From positions 7,903,001 to 7,967,000 of the forward strand of contig NZ_CP108054.1 of the NCBI RefSeq assembly GCF_036173125.1: a DNA stretch of 64,000 bases, read 5' to 3'. Below are positions 45,380 through 56,454 of the stretch, piece after piece (position 1 is the first letter of the stretch; each line of letters begins with the position of its first letter). The notes beneath the pieces are model-generated. The model was not told the DNA's origin, did not search any database, and saw nothing but the letters and a program-made list of their open reading frames with translations. The position numbers and the translations under genes were made by a program. This stretch comes from Streptomyces sp. NBC_00286 (lineage in GTDB: Bacteria; Actinomycetota; Actinomycetes; Streptomycetales; Streptomycetaceae).

Positions 45380-46443
45380 CGGGTCGTTCTCTGCGACTGC
45401 GCAGGCTGCGCCGGGTCGGCACCGAAGGGCAGGGCGGTAAGCCCGCCGAGGCGCGAGGCGGCAAGCCGCGCCGCCGCGGCACGCAGCCCAAGGTCGTCGC
45501 GCTCGGCGGCGGCATGGGCCTGTCCGCCTCGCTCGCCGCCCTGCGCCGCATCACCGGCGACCTCACCGCGGTCGTCACGGTCGCCGACGACGGGGGCTCG
45601 AGCGGCCGCCTCCGGGACGAGCTGGGCGTACTCCCGCCCGGCGACCTGCGCAAGGCCCTCGCCGCGCTGTGCGGCGACGACGACTGGGGCCAGACCTGGG
45701 CCCGCGTCATCCAGCACCGCTTCCAGTCCCAGGGGGAACTGCACGAGCACGCGGTCGGCAATCTGCTGATCGTCGCCCTCTGGGAGCAGCTCGGCGACCA
45801 TGTCCAGGCCCTCGACCTGGTCGGCAAGCTCCTGGGGGCGCAGGGGCGCGTGCTGCCCATGTCCGCCGTACCCCTGGAGCTCCAGGCGCTCGTCAAGGGC
45901 CACGATCCGGAGCGGCCCGAGGGCATCGAGACGGTACGCGGCCAGGCCAACGTCGCCCTGACGACCGGCGAAGTGCAGTCCGTGCACCTGGTGCCGCACG
46001 ACCCGCCCGCCGTCCCGGAGGCCGTTGCTGCGGTCCTCGACGCGGACTGGGTGGTCCTCGGCCCCGGCTCCTGGTTCTCCTCGGTGATCCCGCATCTCCT
46101 TGTGCCCGATCTGCTCGACGCACTTACGGAGACGAAGGCACGCCGGGTGCTCTCCCTGAACCTCGCCCCGCAGCCGGGAGAAACCGAGGGCTTCTCCCCG
46201 CAGCGTCATTTGGAGGTTTTGGGACGACACGCCCCTAAACTCGCCCTGGACGTGGTACTGGCCGACGAGGCCGCCGTGCCCGACCGCGATTTACTCACCG
46301 AAGCCGCCCAGCGGTTCGGGGCCGCGGTCGAGCTGGCGCCGGTGGCCCGGCCCGACGGAACTCCGAGGCACGATCCGGAGCTGTTGGCCGCCGCGTACGA
46401 CCGTATTTTTCGGATGCATGGAAGGATCGGCCCATGGCGATGA
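45376..46443 (+). CDS. yvcK: gluconeogenesis factor family (YvcK / CofD-like) protein
   Basis: 355 residues. Fold of the 2-phospho-L-lactate transferase (CofD) family, with [47 protein letters not shown] and [20 protein letters not shown]. In other bacteria YvcK binds UDP-sugars and links cell-wall synthesis to carbon source. The 40-residue basic N-terminus ([10 protein letters not shown]...GKPRRRG) is typical of Streptomyces versions. It starts inside the rapZ stop and ends inside whiA, so this is a three-gene overlapping run. Confidence 0.95.
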   Translation: MTGRSLRLRRLRRVGTEGQGGKPAEARGGKPRRRGTQPKVVALGGGMGLSASLAALRRITGDLTAVVTVADDGGSSGRLRDELGVLPPGDLRKALAALCGDDDWGQTWARVIQHRFQSQGELHEHAVGNLLIVALWEQLGDHVQALDLVGKLLGAQGRVLPMSAVPLELQALVKGHDPERPEGIETVRGQANVALTTGEVQSVHLVPHDPPAVPEAVAAVLDADWVVLGPGSWFSSVIPHLLVPDLLDALTETKARRVLSLNLAPQPGETEGFSPQRHLEVLGRHAPKLALDVVLADEAAVPDRDLLTEAAQRFGAAVELAPVARPDGTPRHDPELLAAAYDRIFRMHGRIGPWR

Positions 46444-47423
46444 CGGCAGCGGTGAAGGATGAGATCTCCCGGCTCCCCGTCACCCGGACCTGCTGCAGAA
46501 AGGCGGAGGTCTCCTCCCTTCTGCGGTTCGCCGGCGGCCTCCACCTGGTGAGCGGCCGCATCGTGATCGAGGCGGAGCTGGACACCGCGATGGCGGCGCG
46601 CCGACTGAAGCGCGATGTCCTGGAGATCTTCGGCCACAGCTCCGAGCTGATCGTGATGGCTCCTGGGGGCCTGCGCCGTGGCTCCCGCTATGTCGTCCGT
46701 GTGGTGGCCGGCGGCGACCAGCTGGCCCGTCAGACCGGGCTCGTCGACGGCCGGGGCCGACCGATCCGCGGGCTGCCCCCGCAAGTGGTCTCGGGCGCCA
46801 CCTGTGACGCCGAGGCGGCCTGGCGAGGGGCGTTCCTGGCGCACGGCTCGCTGACCGAGCCGGGCCGCTCGTCCTCTCTGGAGGTGACCTGCCCGGGCCC
46901 CGAGGCGGCGCTCGCGCTGGTCGGCGCGGCCCGCCGGCTCCAGATCGCCAGCAAGGCCCGTGAGGCGCGCGGCGTTGACAAGGTGGTCGTCCGTGACGGT
47001 GACGCGATCAGCGCCCTGCTGACGCGACTCGGCGCCCACGAGGCCGTACTGGCCTGGGAGGAACGCCGGATGCGCCGCGAGGTGCGCGCCACCGCGAACC
47101 GTCTCGCCAACTTCGACGACGCCAACCTGCGCCGCTCCGCCCGCGCCGCCGTCGCCGCCGGAGCCCGTGTGCAGCGCGCCCTGGAGATCCTCGGCGACGA
47201 GGTCCCCGAGCACCTCGCCGCCGCCGGACGGCTGCGCATGGAGCACAAGCAGGCTTCCCTGGAGGAGCTGGGCGCGCTCGCCGACCCGCCACTGACCAAG
47301 GACGCCGTCGCGGGCCGTATCCGCAGACTGCTCGCCATGGCCGACAAGCGGGCCCAGGACCTGGGCATTCCGGGGACGGAGTCCAGCATCTCCGAGGAAC
47401 TGGCCGATAATCTCGTGGGCTGA
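46434..47423 (+). CDS. whiA: sporulation transcription factor WhiA
   Basis: 329 residues. WhiA partners with WhiB to control septation and sporulation genes in Streptomyces. The N-terminal half is a degenerate LAGLIDADG homing-endonuclease fold ([37 protein letters not shown]). The C-terminal part has the helix-turn-helix ([34 protein letters not shown], positions about 270-305). Nuclease residues are absent, as expected. It overlaps yvcK by 10 bp. Confidence 0.97.
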   Translation: MAMTAAVKDEISRLPVTRTCCRKAEVSSLLRFAGGLHLVSGRIVIEAELDTAMAARRLKRDVLEIFGHSSELIVMAPGGLRRGSRYVVRVVAGGDQLARQTGLVDGRGRPIRGLPPQVVSGATCDAEAAWRGAFLAHGSLTEPGRSSSLEVTCPGPEAALALVGAARRLQIASKAREARGVDKVVVRDGDAISALLTRLGAHEAVLAWEERRMRREVRATANRLANFDDANLRRSARAAVAAGARVQRALEILGDEVPEHLAAAGRLRMEHKQASLEELGALADPPLTKDAVAGRIRRLLAMADKRAQDLGIPGTESSISEELADNLVG

Positions 47424-47567
47424 CAGCGCGGCCCAGACGCAACTCCCTACGCCTCTATGGGCGTCGAAGCCCGGGCGGTCCGTACCCCTACTGGTGGGTA
47501 CTGACCGCGGTGCCGTGTATGGGCACTCGGATGTCACTCTGGGGGCCTCAGGGAGGTAGGGTCGTAG

Positions 47568-48641
<1,074 letters not shown>

Positions 48642-48676
48642 GTCCCAGAGCACGGCACCTCGATGTGAGCACAGGG

Positions 48677-48717
48677 CCCGGGCAGCACAAGAAAGTGCTG
48701 CCCGGGTCCCCCTTTTG
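48677..48717 (+). terminator. intrinsic terminator of gap
   Basis: CCCGGGCAGCAC (48677-48688) and GTGCTGCCCGGG (48695-48706) form a perfect 12-bp stem with a 6-nt loop. TCCCCCTTTTG follows. This is the most canonical terminator in the window and separates gap from pgk-tpiA. Confidence 0.9.
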
Positions 48718-48829
48718 CGGCTAAATCGCCGCCGCTCTCGCGGACCTGGTTGCTCGCCGTCGTGGTGCCTCAATTGATGGCTGATCTATTCGCGGGCAAT
48801 ACATCAGAGCCCCACCCAGGAGTCACTCA

Positions 48830-50050
48830 ATGAAGACGATCGACGAACTTCTCGTCGAAGGGGTCGACGGCAAGCGTGTCTTCGTACGCGCCGACCTGAA
48901 CGTGCCGCTGGCCGAAGGCCGTATCACCGACGACGGGCGCATCCGCGCCGTCCTGCCCACCGTCAAGGCCCTCGCGGAGGCGGGTGCCAAGGTGGTCGTC
49001 GCCTCGCATCTGGGCCGTCCCAAGGGAGCCCCGGACCCGGCCTTCTCGCTGCAGCCCGCCGCCGAGCGGCTCGGTGAACTCCTCGGCGCGCCCGTCGCGT
49101 TCGCGCAGGACACCGTCGGCCCCGCCGCCCACGACGCCGTGAACGGCCTGCAGCCCGGCCAGGTCGCGGTCATCGAGAACCTGCGCTTCAACGCCGGTGA
49201 GACGTCGAAGGACAACACCGAGCGCGGCGAGTTCGCGGACCAGCTCGCGGCCCTGGCCGATGTCTACGTAGGCGACGGTTTCGGCGCGGTGCACCGTAAG
49301 CACGCCTCCGTGTACGACCTCCCGGCGCGCCTGCCGCACTACGCCGGCCACCTCATCGCCACCGAAGTCGGTGTCCTGAAGAAGCTCACCGAGGACGTCA
49401 AGCGCCCCTATGTCGTCGCGCTCGGCGGTGCCAAGGTCTCCGACAAGCTCGCCGTCATCGACCAGCTCCTCGGCAAGGCCGACCGGCTGCTGATCGGCGG
49501 CGGCATGGCGTACACCTTCCTCAAGGCCAAGGGGTACGAGATCGGCGCCTCCCTCCTTCAGGAGGACCAGATCCCGGCCGTCAAGGAGTACATCGAGCGC
49601 GCGGAGAAGACCGGCGTCGAGCTGGTCCTCCCCGTCGACGTGCTGGTCTCCACGGAGTTCCCGGACCTGAAGACCAACGCCCCCGCCAACCCCACCACCG
49701 TCGCCGCGGACGCCATCCCGGCCGACCAGATGGGCCTGGACATCGGTCCGGAGTCCCGCAAGCTGTACGCCTCGAAGCTCGCCGACGCCGCCACCGTCTT
49801 CTGGAACGGTCCCATGGGCGTCTTCGAGCACCCCGACTACGCCGAGGGCACCAAGTCGGTCGCCCAAGCCCTTCTCGACTCCCCGGCCTTCACGGTCGTC
49901 GGCGGTGGCGACTCCGCCGCGGCGGTTCGCATCCTGGGCTTCGACGAGACGGCCTTCGGCCACATTTCGACCGGTGGCGGCGCCTCCCTCGAATACCTCG
50001 AGGGCAAGACGCTCCCCGGCCTCGCCGCACTGGAGGACGACCCCGCATGA
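48830..50050 (+). CDS. pgk: phosphoglycerate kinase
   Basis: 406-residue enzyme transferring phosphate from 1,3-bisphosphoglycerate to ADP. Motifs: [13 protein letters not shown] at the N-terminus, [41 protein letters not shown] and the nucleotide-binding GGGDSAAAV. Its stop overlaps the tpiA start (ATGA), so both enzymes are made in a fixed ratio. The gap terminator 110 bp upstream implies its own promoter. Confidence 0.98.
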   Translation: MKTIDELLVEGVDGKRVFVRADLNVPLAEGRITDDGRIRAVLPTVKALAEAGAKVVVASHLGRPKGAPDPAFSLQPAAERLGELLGAPVAFAQDTVGPAAHDAVNGLQPGQVAVIENLRFNAGETSKDNTERGEFADQLAALADVYVGDGFGAVHRKHASVYDLPARLPHYAGHLIATEVGVLKKLTEDVKRPYVVALGGAKVSDKLAVIDQLLGKADRLLIGGGMAYTFLKAKGYEIGASLLQEDQIPAVKEYIERAEKTGVELVLPVDVLVSTEFPDLKTNAPANPTTVAADAIPADQMGLDIGPESRKLYASKLADAATVFWNGPMGVFEHPDYAEGTKSVAQALLDSPAFTVVGGGDSAAAVRILGFDETAFGHISTGGGASLEYLEGKTLPGLAALEDDPA

Positions 50051-50823
50051 CCACTCGTACGCCGCTGATGGCCGGCAACTGGAAGATGAACCTCAACCAC
50101 CTCGAGGCCATCGCCCACGTCCAGAAGCTCGCCTTCGCCCTGGCCGACAAGGACTACGAGGCCGTCGAGGTCGCCGTCCTCGCGCCCTTCACCGACCTGC
50201 GCTCCGTACAGACCCTGGTCGACGGCGACAAGCTCAAGATCAAATACGGCGCCCAGGACGTCTCGGCGCACGACTCCGGCGCCTACACCGGCGAGATCTC
50301 CGCCCCGATGCTGGCCAAGCTCAAGTGCACCTACGTGGCCGTGGGCCACTCCGAGCGCCGGCAGTACCACAAGGAGAGCGACGAGCTCTGCAACGCCAAG
50401 GTCAAGGCCGCCTTCAAGCACGGCCTCACGCCGATCCTGTGCGTCGGTGAGGAACTGGAGGTCCGCGAGGCGGGCAACCACGTCACGCACACGCTCGCGC
50501 AGGTCGAGGGTGGCCTCAAGGACGTACCGGCCGAGCAGGTCGAATCCATCGTGATCGCGTACGAGCCTGTCTGGGCCATCGGCACCGGCAAGGTCTGCGG
50601 CGCCGACGACGCCCAGGAGGTCTGCGCGGCGATCCGCGGCAAGCTCGCCGAGCTGTACTCGCAGGAGCTGGCCGACCAGGTCCGTATCCAGTACGGCGGC
50701 TCAGTGAAGGCAGGGAACGTCGCCGAGATCATGGCGAAGCCCGACATCGACGGCGCCCTGGTCGGCGGCGCCTCGCTGGACGCCGACGAGTTCGTCAAGA
50801 TCGTCCGGTTCCGCGACCAGTAA
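50047..50823 (+). CDS. tpiA: triosephosphate isomerase
   Basis: 258 residues. Interconverts dihydroxyacetone phosphate and glyceraldehyde-3-phosphate. AGNWKMN (N11, K13), GHSERRQ with the catalytic His at about 100, [11 protein letters not shown] with the catalytic Glu at about 174 and the mobile loop, and the phosphate-binding [11 protein letters not shown] and GALVGGASL are all present. Translationally coupled to pgk. Confidence 0.98.
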   Translation: MTTRTPLMAGNWKMNLNHLEAIAHVQKLAFALADKDYEAVEVAVLAPFTDLRSVQTLVDGDKLKIKYGAQDVSAHDSGAYTGEISAPMLAKLKCTYVAVGHSERRQYHKESDELCNAKVKAAFKHGLTPILCVGEELEVREAGNHVTHTLAQVEGGLKDVPAEQVESIVIAYEPVWAIGTGKVCGADDAQEVCAAIRGKLAELYSQELADQVRIQYGGSVKAGNVAEIMAKPDIDGALVGGASLDADEFVKIVRFRDQ

Positions 50824-50877
50824 GCACCGGTCCGGTGACCGGTAAGTAGGCGTCGGCGGCGATACGTCGTACCCTTG

Positions 50878-50917
50878 CGGGGGCCGGGTGGCTTCTCTCA
50901 CGGAGCTCCGGCCCCCG
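50878..50917 (+). terminator. inverted repeat in the tpiA-secG gap
   Basis: CGGGGGCCGG (50878-50887) and CCGGCCCCCG (50908-50917) form a 10-bp perfect stem with a 20-nt loop, ending 34 bp before secG. It may terminate tpiA or attenuate read-through into secG. Confidence 0.55.
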
Positions 50918-50951
50918 TCGTCCGTACAAGTCCGAGGAAGTTGGTCCAGCC

Positions 50952-51188
50952 GTGGTTATGGGGTTCTCGATCGCCCTGATCGTCTTCAGCCTGTTGCTGA
51001 TGCTGCTGGTGCTGATGCACAAGGGGAAGGGCGGCGGCCTCTCCGACATGTTCGGTGGCGGCATGCAGTCGTCTGTCGGCGGCTCCTCGGTCGCCGAGCG
51101 CAACCTCGACCGCATCACCGTCGTGGTCGGTCTGCTGTGGGCCGCCTGCATCGTCGTGCTCGGCATCCTGATGAAGGTCACCAACTGA
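50952..51188 (+). CDS. secG: preprotein translocase subunit SecG
   Basis: 78-residue membrane component of the SecYEG channel. Two transmembrane helices (about 3-21 and 56-75) are joined by a Gly-rich loop (KGKGGGLSDMFGGGMQSSVGGSSVAERNLDR, positions 24-54) containing the classic GGGLSDMFG motif. GTG 50952 or ATG 50958 are both possible starts. Position directly after tpiA is usual in actinobacteria. Confidence 0.95.
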   Translation: MVMGFSIALIVFSLLLMLLVLMHKGKGGGLSDMFGGGMQSSVGGSSVAERNLDRITVVVGLLWAACIVVLGILMKVTN

Positions 51189-51228
51189 TCAGCAGCTGAC
51201 GTCGGTACGGCAGCGCATCTTTCGCATA

Positions 51229-51277
51229 AAGCCCCATGTCCGGTACGTGCTCGCGAGCGCGGCCTATCATGGGGCTT
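51229..51277 (+). terminator. hairpin after secG
   Basis: AAGCCCCAT (51229-51237) and ATGGGGCTT (51269-51277) are complementary, with an inner GCTCGCGAGC palindrome in the loop. It lies 40 bp after the secG stop and before the RbpA-family gene. Confidence 0.65.
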
Positions 51278-51403
51278 GCGTCTTGGGGGTGGGGTGTAAC
51301 TCCCGTCACTAGACGCGCGTTGGGCCTTACGTAGACTGAGGCGCTCGCAGCGAAGCGGCACGCCGACTCGCTTCGCGGCACCATTACGCAGGGAGTTACG
51401 ACC

Positions 51404-51739
51404 GTGGCAAGTGGCAACGCGATCCGAGGAAGCCGGGTCGGGGCGGGGCCGATGGGCGAGGCCGAGCGCGGCGAGTCCGCGCCGCGCCTGAGTGTCTCCT
51501 TCTGGTGCTCCAACGGGCACGAGACGCAGCCGAGCTTTGCCAGCGACGCGCAGGTTCCCGAAACCTGGGACTGCCCGCGCTGCGGCTTTCCGGCTGGACA
51601 GGACCGGGACAACCCGCCGGACCCGCCGCGCACCGAACCGTACAAAACGCACCTGGCGTATGTACGGGAGCGGCGCAGCGACGCGGACGGCGAGGCGATT
51701 CTCGCCGAGGCGCTCGCCAAACTGCGGGGCGAAATCTAG
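51404..51739 (+). CDS. RbpA-family RNA polymerase-binding protein
   Basis: 111 residues. RbpA proteins bind the principal sigma factor and RNA polymerase and stabilise open complexes. The N-terminal IRGSRVG matches the RbpA tail. The core has a C-x-x-x-H...C-x-x-C zinc-binding pattern (FWCSNGHE, WDCPRCGFP). The C-terminal sigma-interaction helix region is PPRTEPYKTHLAYVRERRSDADGEAILAEALAKL. The classical RbpA of S. coelicolor has a different sequence, so this is probably a paralogue; whether it has the same partner is untested. GTG 51404 follows GGGAG. Between secG and pgi. Confidence 0.82.
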   Translation: MASGNAIRGSRVGAGPMGEAERGESAPRLSVSFWCSNGHETQPSFASDAQVPETWDCPRCGFPAGQDRDNPPDPPRTEPYKTHLAYVRERRSDADGEAILAEALAKLRGEI

Positions 51740-51881
51740 GACTTGAGAGAACCGGCCGGGCACCCACGGGTGCGCGGCCGGAGCTGTTGCGTGGCATAAA
51801 GCCCTGCTCCGTTAGGTTGGGACCGGCAGCGGGGCAACGTACGCAGCAGGACAGCTACGAAAGAAGAGGCTGAAGTCCGAG

Positions 51882-53585
51882 ATGAATGCAGAAGAGGGGT
51901 ACGCGCGAAGCGCTCCGTATAAGGGTGGTGGTGGGAGACGGGTGGGACGTACCCGGCTCAACCAGAAGCCCGAGTGGACCGCTCTGGCCAAGCACCGTGA
52001 GGAACTCGGCGAGGTGCGGCTGCGTGAGCTGTTCGCCGCGGATCCGGGGCGCGGCGCCGGATACACACTCCAGGTCGGCGATCTGCACGTCGACTGCTCC
52101 AAGCATCTGGTCACCGACGAGACACTGCGACTGCTGCGTGAACTGGCCGCAGCGGCCGATGTATTCGGGCTTCGGGACGCCATGTTCCGCGGCGAGAAGA
52201 TCAACACGACCGAGAACCGCGCCGTGCTGCACACCGCGCTGCGCGCGTCACGCGACGCGGTCATCGAGGTCGACGGCGAGAACGTCGTACCGGGTGTGCA
52301 CGCGGTGCTCGACAAGATGGCCGACTTCGCCGGCCGCGTCCGCTCGGGCGAGTGGAGGGGGCACACCGGCAAGCGCATCCGCAATATCGTCAACGTCGGC
52401 ATCGGCGGCTCGGATCTGGGTCCGGCGATGGCGTACGAAGCGCTGCGGGCCTTCACCGACCGGGAGCTGACCGTCCGCTTTGTGTCGAACGTGGACGGGG
52501 CCGATCTGCACGAGGCGGTACGGGACCTCGACCCGGCCGAGACGCTTTTCATCATCGCCTCGAAGACCTTCACCACCATCGAGACGATCACCAACGCGAC
52601 CTCGGCGCGCAACTGGCTGCTGACCGAACTGAGGGCGGACCAGGACGCCGTCGCCAAGCACTTTGTGGCTTTGTCGACGAATGCCGAGAAGGTGGCGGAC
52701 TTCGGCATCGACACGGCCAACATGTTCGAGTTCTGGGACTGGGTCGGCGGCCGGTACTCGTACGACTCGGCGATCGGGCTTTCGCTGATGATCGCGATCG
52801 GTCCTGACCGGTTCCGCGAGATGCTGGACGGTTTCCGGCTGGTCGACGAGCACTTCCGTACGGCGCCCGCCGAGTCCAACGTCCCGTTGCTGCTTGGTCT
52901 GTTGGGGGTCTGGTACGGCAACTTCCATGACGCGCAGTCGCACGCGGTGCTGCCGTACTCCCACTACCTGTCCAAGTTCACGGCGTACCTGCAGCAGCTG
53001 GACATGGAGTCCAACGGCAAGTCCGTCGGGCGGGACGGCGAGCCCGTGGAGTGGCAGACCGGGCCCGTCGTATGGGGCACGCCGGGGACCAACGGGCAGC
53101 ACGCGTACTACCAACTCATCCACCAGGGCACGAAGTTGATCCCGGCCGACTTCATCGGGTTCGCCGAGCCGGTCGCGGATCTGCTGCCGGGGCTTGTCGG
53201 CCAGCATGATCTGCTGATGGCCAACTTCTTCGCGCAGACGCAGGCACTGGCCTTCGGGAAGACGCCGGACGAGGTGCGTGCGGAGGGGGTGCCCGAGGAA
53301 CTGGTGCCGCACAAGACGTTCCAGGGGAACCATCCGACGACCACGATCCTCGCGCGCGAGCTTACGCCCTCGGTGCTCGGCCAGTTGATCGCGCTGTACG
53401 AGCACAAGGTGTTCGTGCAGGGCGCCGTCTGGGATATCGATTCCTTCGACCAGTGGGGCGTCGAGCTGGGCAAGGTGCTTGCCAAGCGCGTTGAACCGGC
53501 GCTGACCGAGGGGGCGGATGTGCCGGGCCTTGATGAGTCGACGAAGGCGCTGGTTGCCAAGTACCGGGAGATGCGCGGGCGTTGA
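51882..53585 (+). CDS. pgi: glucose-6-phosphate isomerase
   Basis: 567 residues. Interconverts glucose-6-phosphate and fructose-6-phosphate. Signatures: [19 protein letters not shown], the SIS-fold segment [31 protein letters not shown], and [11 protein letters not shown] with [20 protein letters not shown] carrying active-site residues. KLTPS-type end is [24 protein letters not shown] 51882 gives an extra 25-residue basic leader ([13 protein letters not shown]) that is not normal for the family; a later start is possible but no ATG/GTG with a good site was found. Confidence 0.97.
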   Translation: MNAEEGYARSAPYKGGGGRRVGRTRLNQKPEWTALAKHREELGEVRLRELFAADPGRGAGYTLQVGDLHVDCSKHLVTDETLRLLRELAAAADVFGLRDAMFRGEKINTTENRAVLHTALRASRDAVIEVDGENVVPGVHAVLDKMADFAGRVRSGEWRGHTGKRIRNIVNVGIGGSDLGPAMAYEALRAFTDRELTVRFVSNVDGADLHEAVRDLDPAETLFIIASKTFTTIETITNATSARNWLLTELRADQDAVAKHFVALSTNAEKVADFGIDTANMFEFWDWVGGRYSYDSAIGLSLMIAIGPDRFREMLDGFRLVDEHFRTAPAESNVPLLLGLLGVWYGNFHDAQSHAVLPYSHYLSKFTAYLQQLDMESNGKSVGRDGEPVEWQTGPVVWGTPGTNGQHAYYQLIHQGTKLIPADFIGFAEPVADLLPGLVGQHDLLMANFFAQTQALAFGKTPDEVRAEGVPEELVPHKTFQGNHPTTTILARELTPSVLGQLIALYEHKVFVQGAVWDIDSFDQWGVELGKVLAKRVEPALTEGADVPGLDESTKALVAKYREMRGR

Positions 53586-53647
53586 GCCGGGGTGGCTCGG
53601 GCCGAGGGCTTGCGCGGCTCCGTTAATCGGATGCGCCGCCCGCTCCC

Positions 53648-53681
53648 GGCGGGTGACACTGCTTCGGCGCTGTCACCCGCC
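53648..53681. promoter_or_regulatory. perfect hairpin directly before the DUF2087 ribosome binding site
   Basis: GGCGGGTGACA (53648-53658) and TGTCACCCGCC (53671-53681) form an 11-bp stem with a 12-nt loop. It is followed at once by AGGAGG and the ATG at 53693. It may terminate pgi, serve as an operator, or stabilise the 5' end of the DUF2087 mRNA. Confidence 0.6.
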
Positions 53682-53692
53682 AGGAGGACCTC

Positions 53693-54181
53693 ATGGACCA
53701 GTTGCTTGCCGCACTCGCGGATCCCGAACGCCAGCGGCTGTATGCCCGCATCGTGCTGGACCAGCTGCCGCCGGGCGATCAGGACTCCGCCGTGGTGCGC
53801 AAGCACCTGGGGCGGCTGATCGCCGCGGGGCTTGTTGAGCGGATGGCTGACGGCTCCTTGCGGGCCGATCCTGCCGTGTTCTGGCGCGCCCGGCCCGTGG
53901 AGGAGGCGCATCCCGGGGTTCCGCGTCGGCTCGTGGGGTTCTTCGCGCAGGGCCGGCTGACCGCGATTCCGGTGCGGCCGGCTGTACGGCGTGAGCTGCT
54001 TGCGCATCTGACGGGCACGCTCTTCGAGAGTGAGCGTGGCTACTCCGAGGCCGAGGTCAACGCGGCGTTTCGTACTGTGCATGACGATACGTCGGCGTTG
54101 CGGCGGTATTGCGTGGAGAACGGGTTGCTTGTGCGTGAGCGGGACGGCAGCAACTATCGGCGCGTTAGCGCTCCGCTTTGA
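53693..54181 (+). CDS. DUF2087 protein with winged-helix-like N-terminus
   Basis: 162 residues. The C-terminal half matches DUF2087 (RRLVGFFAQGRLTAIPVRPAVRRELLAHLTGTLFESERGYSEAEVNAAFRTVHDDTSALRRYCVENGLLVRERDGSNYRR, about 80-160). This is a presumed DNA-binding domain also found with MarR/ArsR regulators. The N-terminal part (LADPERQRLYARIVLDQL...VVRKHLGRLIAAGLVERMADG) resembles a short ArsR-type winged helix. Probably a transcription factor with no known target. ATG 53693 with strong AGGAGG. Confidence 0.82.
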   Translation: MDQLLAALADPERQRLYARIVLDQLPPGDQDSAVVRKHLGRLIAAGLVERMADGSLRADPAVFWRARPVEEAHPGVPRRLVGFFAQGRLTAIPVRPAVRRELLAHLTGTLFESERGYSEAEVNAAFRTVHDDTSALRRYCVENGLLVRERDGSNYRRVSAPL

Positions 54182-54201
54182 GGGCCGGTTTGAACGTGCG
54201 G

Positions 54202-54301
54202 GTTCGTTGTGGCTGGTCGCGCCCACGCGGCGGAGCCGCAAATCGACACAGCCCCGCGCCCCTAGAAGGTAGGCCTGCGGCCTCCTTCTAGGGGCGCGGG
54301 G
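54202..54301. terminator. Streptomyces repeat with two-way terminator hairpin
   Basis: The dispersed-repeat start GTTCGTTGTGGCTGGTCGCG occurs at 54202-54221, then diverges. An 18-bp perfect stem follows (54252-54269 with 54284-54301), with an inner AGGCC/GGCCT stem in the loop. It sits between the convergent DUF2087 gene and pgl and should stop transcription in both directions. Confidence 0.85.
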
Positions 54302-54337
54302 ACCGAACCGGTTAGGGTCGCGGACCGCACCGACTGC

Positions 54338-55123
54338 TCAGGGCGACGCCGGTGGATACAGCGACCGCGGCAGTTGGGACGCTGCCGGCGCGTCCAGTAG
54401 CCACAACGTGCGCGAGCGGCCGTACGCGCCCGCCGCCGGCGCCTGGATCTCGCCCGCTCCCGAGAGCGCGATGGCCGCTGCCCTTGCCTTGTCCTCGCCC
54501 GCGGCCAGGAGCCATACCTCGCGAGCCGCCCGGATCGCGGGCAGGGTCAGCGTGATACGGGTCGGCGGGGGCTTGGGCGCGCCGTGTACGCCGACCACCA
54601 TGCGGTCGGTTTCGCGTACGGCGGGGAGCTCCGGGAAGAGCGATGCCACGTGAGTGTCCGGGCCGACGCCCAGCATCAGGACGTCGAAGGTGGGGACGGT
54701 GCCATGGTTCTCGGGGCCCGAGGCCTTGGCCAGTTCGGCGGAGTACGCCTCCGCCGCCGCGTCGGCGTCCTTGCCGTACGGGCCGTCCGACGCGGGCATG
54801 GCGTGCACGCGGTGCGGATCCAGGGGTACCGAGTCGAGGAGCGCCTCGCGGGCCTGGGTGACATTGCGCTCCGGGTCGCCCTCGGGCAGGAACCGCTCGT
54901 CACCCCACCACAGGTCCAGGCGGCCCCAGTCGATGGCATCCCGCGCGGGTGCCGAACTCAGCGCCGCGAGGAGGCCGTTGCCGTTGCGCCCGCCCGTGAG
55001 CACCACCGAGGCGTAGCCCCGGGAGGCCTGTGCGTCCACGATCTTCGTGATGAGCCGGGCCGCGGCGGCCTGGGCCATCAGTTCCTTGTCGCGATGGACG
55101 ACGAGCTGTGGCGCGGTGCTCAC
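54338..55123 (-). CDS. pgl: 6-phosphogluconolactonase
   Basis: 261 residues of the NagB/SugarP_isomerase fold. Hydrolyses 6-phosphogluconolactone after Zwf. SVVLTGGRNGNGLLAAL, WWGDERFLPEGDPERN, and FDVLMLGVGPDTHVASLFPELPA are the standard motifs (the usual GxDGHTASLFP appears here as GPDTHVASLFP, keeping the His). GTG 55123 overlaps the opcA stop as GTGA. Last gene of the tkt-tal-zwf-opcA-pgl operon, closed by the terminator at 54252-54301. Confidence 0.95.
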   Translation of the reverse strand: MSTAPQLVVHRDKELMAQAAAARLITKIVDAQASRGYASVVLTGGRNGNGLLAALSSAPARDAIDWGRLDLWWGDERFLPEGDPERNVTQAREALLDSVPLDPHRVHAMPASDGPYGKDADAAAEAYSAELAKASGPENHGTVPTFDVLMLGVGPDTHVASLFPELPAVRETDRMVVGVHGAPKPPPTRITLTLPAIRAAREVWLLAAGEDKARAAAIALSGAGEIQAPAAGAYGRSRTLWLLDAPAASQLPRSLYPPASP

Positions 55124-56454
55124 TTGGACGCCACCCTCTTGGCCAGGTCGGCAGGCGTGGCCGGAGCCGCCTTGTCCGCCTCCTTCGCCGGCTCCTGGGC
55201 GGACGCCTCGGCCGGTGCCTCCGTAGCGGAAGCCCCGGCGTCGGAGTCTCCAGATCCGGAAGCCCCGGTCTCGGAGGCTCCCGTTCCGGAGGGCCCGGCT
55301 TCGAGGGCCCTGGCCGCAGAACCCGAGGTCACGGAAGTCCCAGCCTCGGAAGCCCCCGCCGCAGAATCCGCCGAACTCGCAGACTCAGCGGCTCCAGAGA
55401 CCCCGGCCCGGAAGGCCGCCGCCCGGGACCCCACTGCCGGAGCAGCCGAGCCCCCGGAGGCACCGCCCTCGGAGCCCTCAGCCCACCCGCCCGCGGAACC
55501 CCCCACGAGCGAACCGGACTTGAAGCCCCCGCTACCCAGCCGCTCCACGCCGAACCGCAGCGCCGACGCATACGTGTCGTCCGGGTCCAGCCGTCGCAGT
55601 TCCTCCGCTATCAGCTCGGCCGTGTCGCGGCGGTTCAGCGCCACCGCCCGGTCGGGCTGGCCCTGGATGGACAGCGTGGCCAGGGAACCGTCGGCGCGGT
55701 CCAGGACGATCGGTCCGGAGCTGGTGGCCATCCGGACGGAGGTGAGACCGGGCCCGGAGGACAGCGAGCGCTTGACGGGGACGTCGAGCCGGTCCGCGAG
55801 CCACATCGCGAGCAGCTCGCAGCTCGGGTTGAACTCCTCGCCCTCCACCTCGACCGCGGTGACCTCGCAGGTGACCTGGTCCAGGGCCGCGGCCAGCATC
55901 GAACGCCAGGGCGTGATGCGGGTCCACGACAGGTCCGTGTCGCCGGGGGTGTAGGCGTCGGCGCGGGCACCGAGTTCCCGTACGGGCTGCTCGGCGGCGT
56001 AGGTGTCGGTGACGCGGCGCTGCGCCAGGGCGCCCAGCGGGTCCTTCGCCGGGTCGAGCGGCGCGTTCACCGGCCACCAGGCGACGACCGGCGCGTCCGG
56101 CAGCAGCAGGGGGAGGACCACCGACTGCGCGTGGTCGACCACCTCGCCGTACAGCCGCAGCACCACCGTCTCGCCGGTGCCCGCGTCCGCGCCGACCCGT
56201 ACCTCGGCGTCGAGCCGCGAGGTGGTGCGGTCGCGGGGCGAGCGGGAGACGCGCTTGATGACGACGAGGGTGCGCGAGGGGTGCTCGCGGGACGCGTCGG
56301 AGGCGGCCTTCAGCGCGTCGTAGGCGTTCTCCTCGTCGGTGACGATGACGAGGGTGAGCACCATGCCGACGGCGGGGGTGCCGATGGCCCGGCGGCCCTG
56401 GACCAGCGCCTTGTTGATCTTGCTGGCCGTGGTGTCCGTAAGGTCGATTTTCAT
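55120..56454 (-). CDS. opcA: OpcA, glucose-6-phosphate dehydrogenase assembly protein, with long repetitive tail
   Basis: 444 residues. Residues 1-310 are a normal OpcA (MKIDLTDTTASKINKALVQG, VLTLVIVTDEENAYDALKAA, VVLPLLLPDAPVVAWWPV, LAMWLADRLDVPV, NRRDTAELIAEELRRLDPDD). OpcA activates or assembles Zwf in actinobacteria and cyanobacteria. From about 311 the protein becomes a 130-residue Gly/Ser/Ala/Glu-rich tail with repeated units such as GTGASETGASGSGDSDAGAS. This looks disordered and unusual for the family. It starts inside the zwf stop (ATGA) and ends inside the pgl start (GTGA). Confidence 0.95.
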   Translation of the reverse strand: MKIDLTDTTASKINKALVQGRRAIGTPAVGMVLTLVIVTDEENAYDALKAASDASREHPSRTLVVIKRVSRSPRDRTTSRLDAEVRVGADAGTGETVVLRLYGEVVDHAQSVVLPLLLPDAPVVAWWPVNAPLDPAKDPLGALAQRRVTDTYAAEQPVRELGARADAYTPGDTDLSWTRITPWRSMLAAALDQVTCEVTAVEVEGEEFNPSCELLAMWLADRLDVPVKRSLSSGPGLTSVRMATSSGPIVLDRADGSLATLSIQGQPDRAVALNRRDTAELIAEELRRLDPDDTYASALRFGVERLGSGGFKSGSLVGGSAGGWAEGSEGGASGGSAAPAVGSRAAAFRAGVSGAAESASSADSAAGASEAGTSVTSGSAARALEAGPSGTGASETGASGSGDSDAGASATEAPAEASAQEPAKEADKAAPATPADLAKRVASK

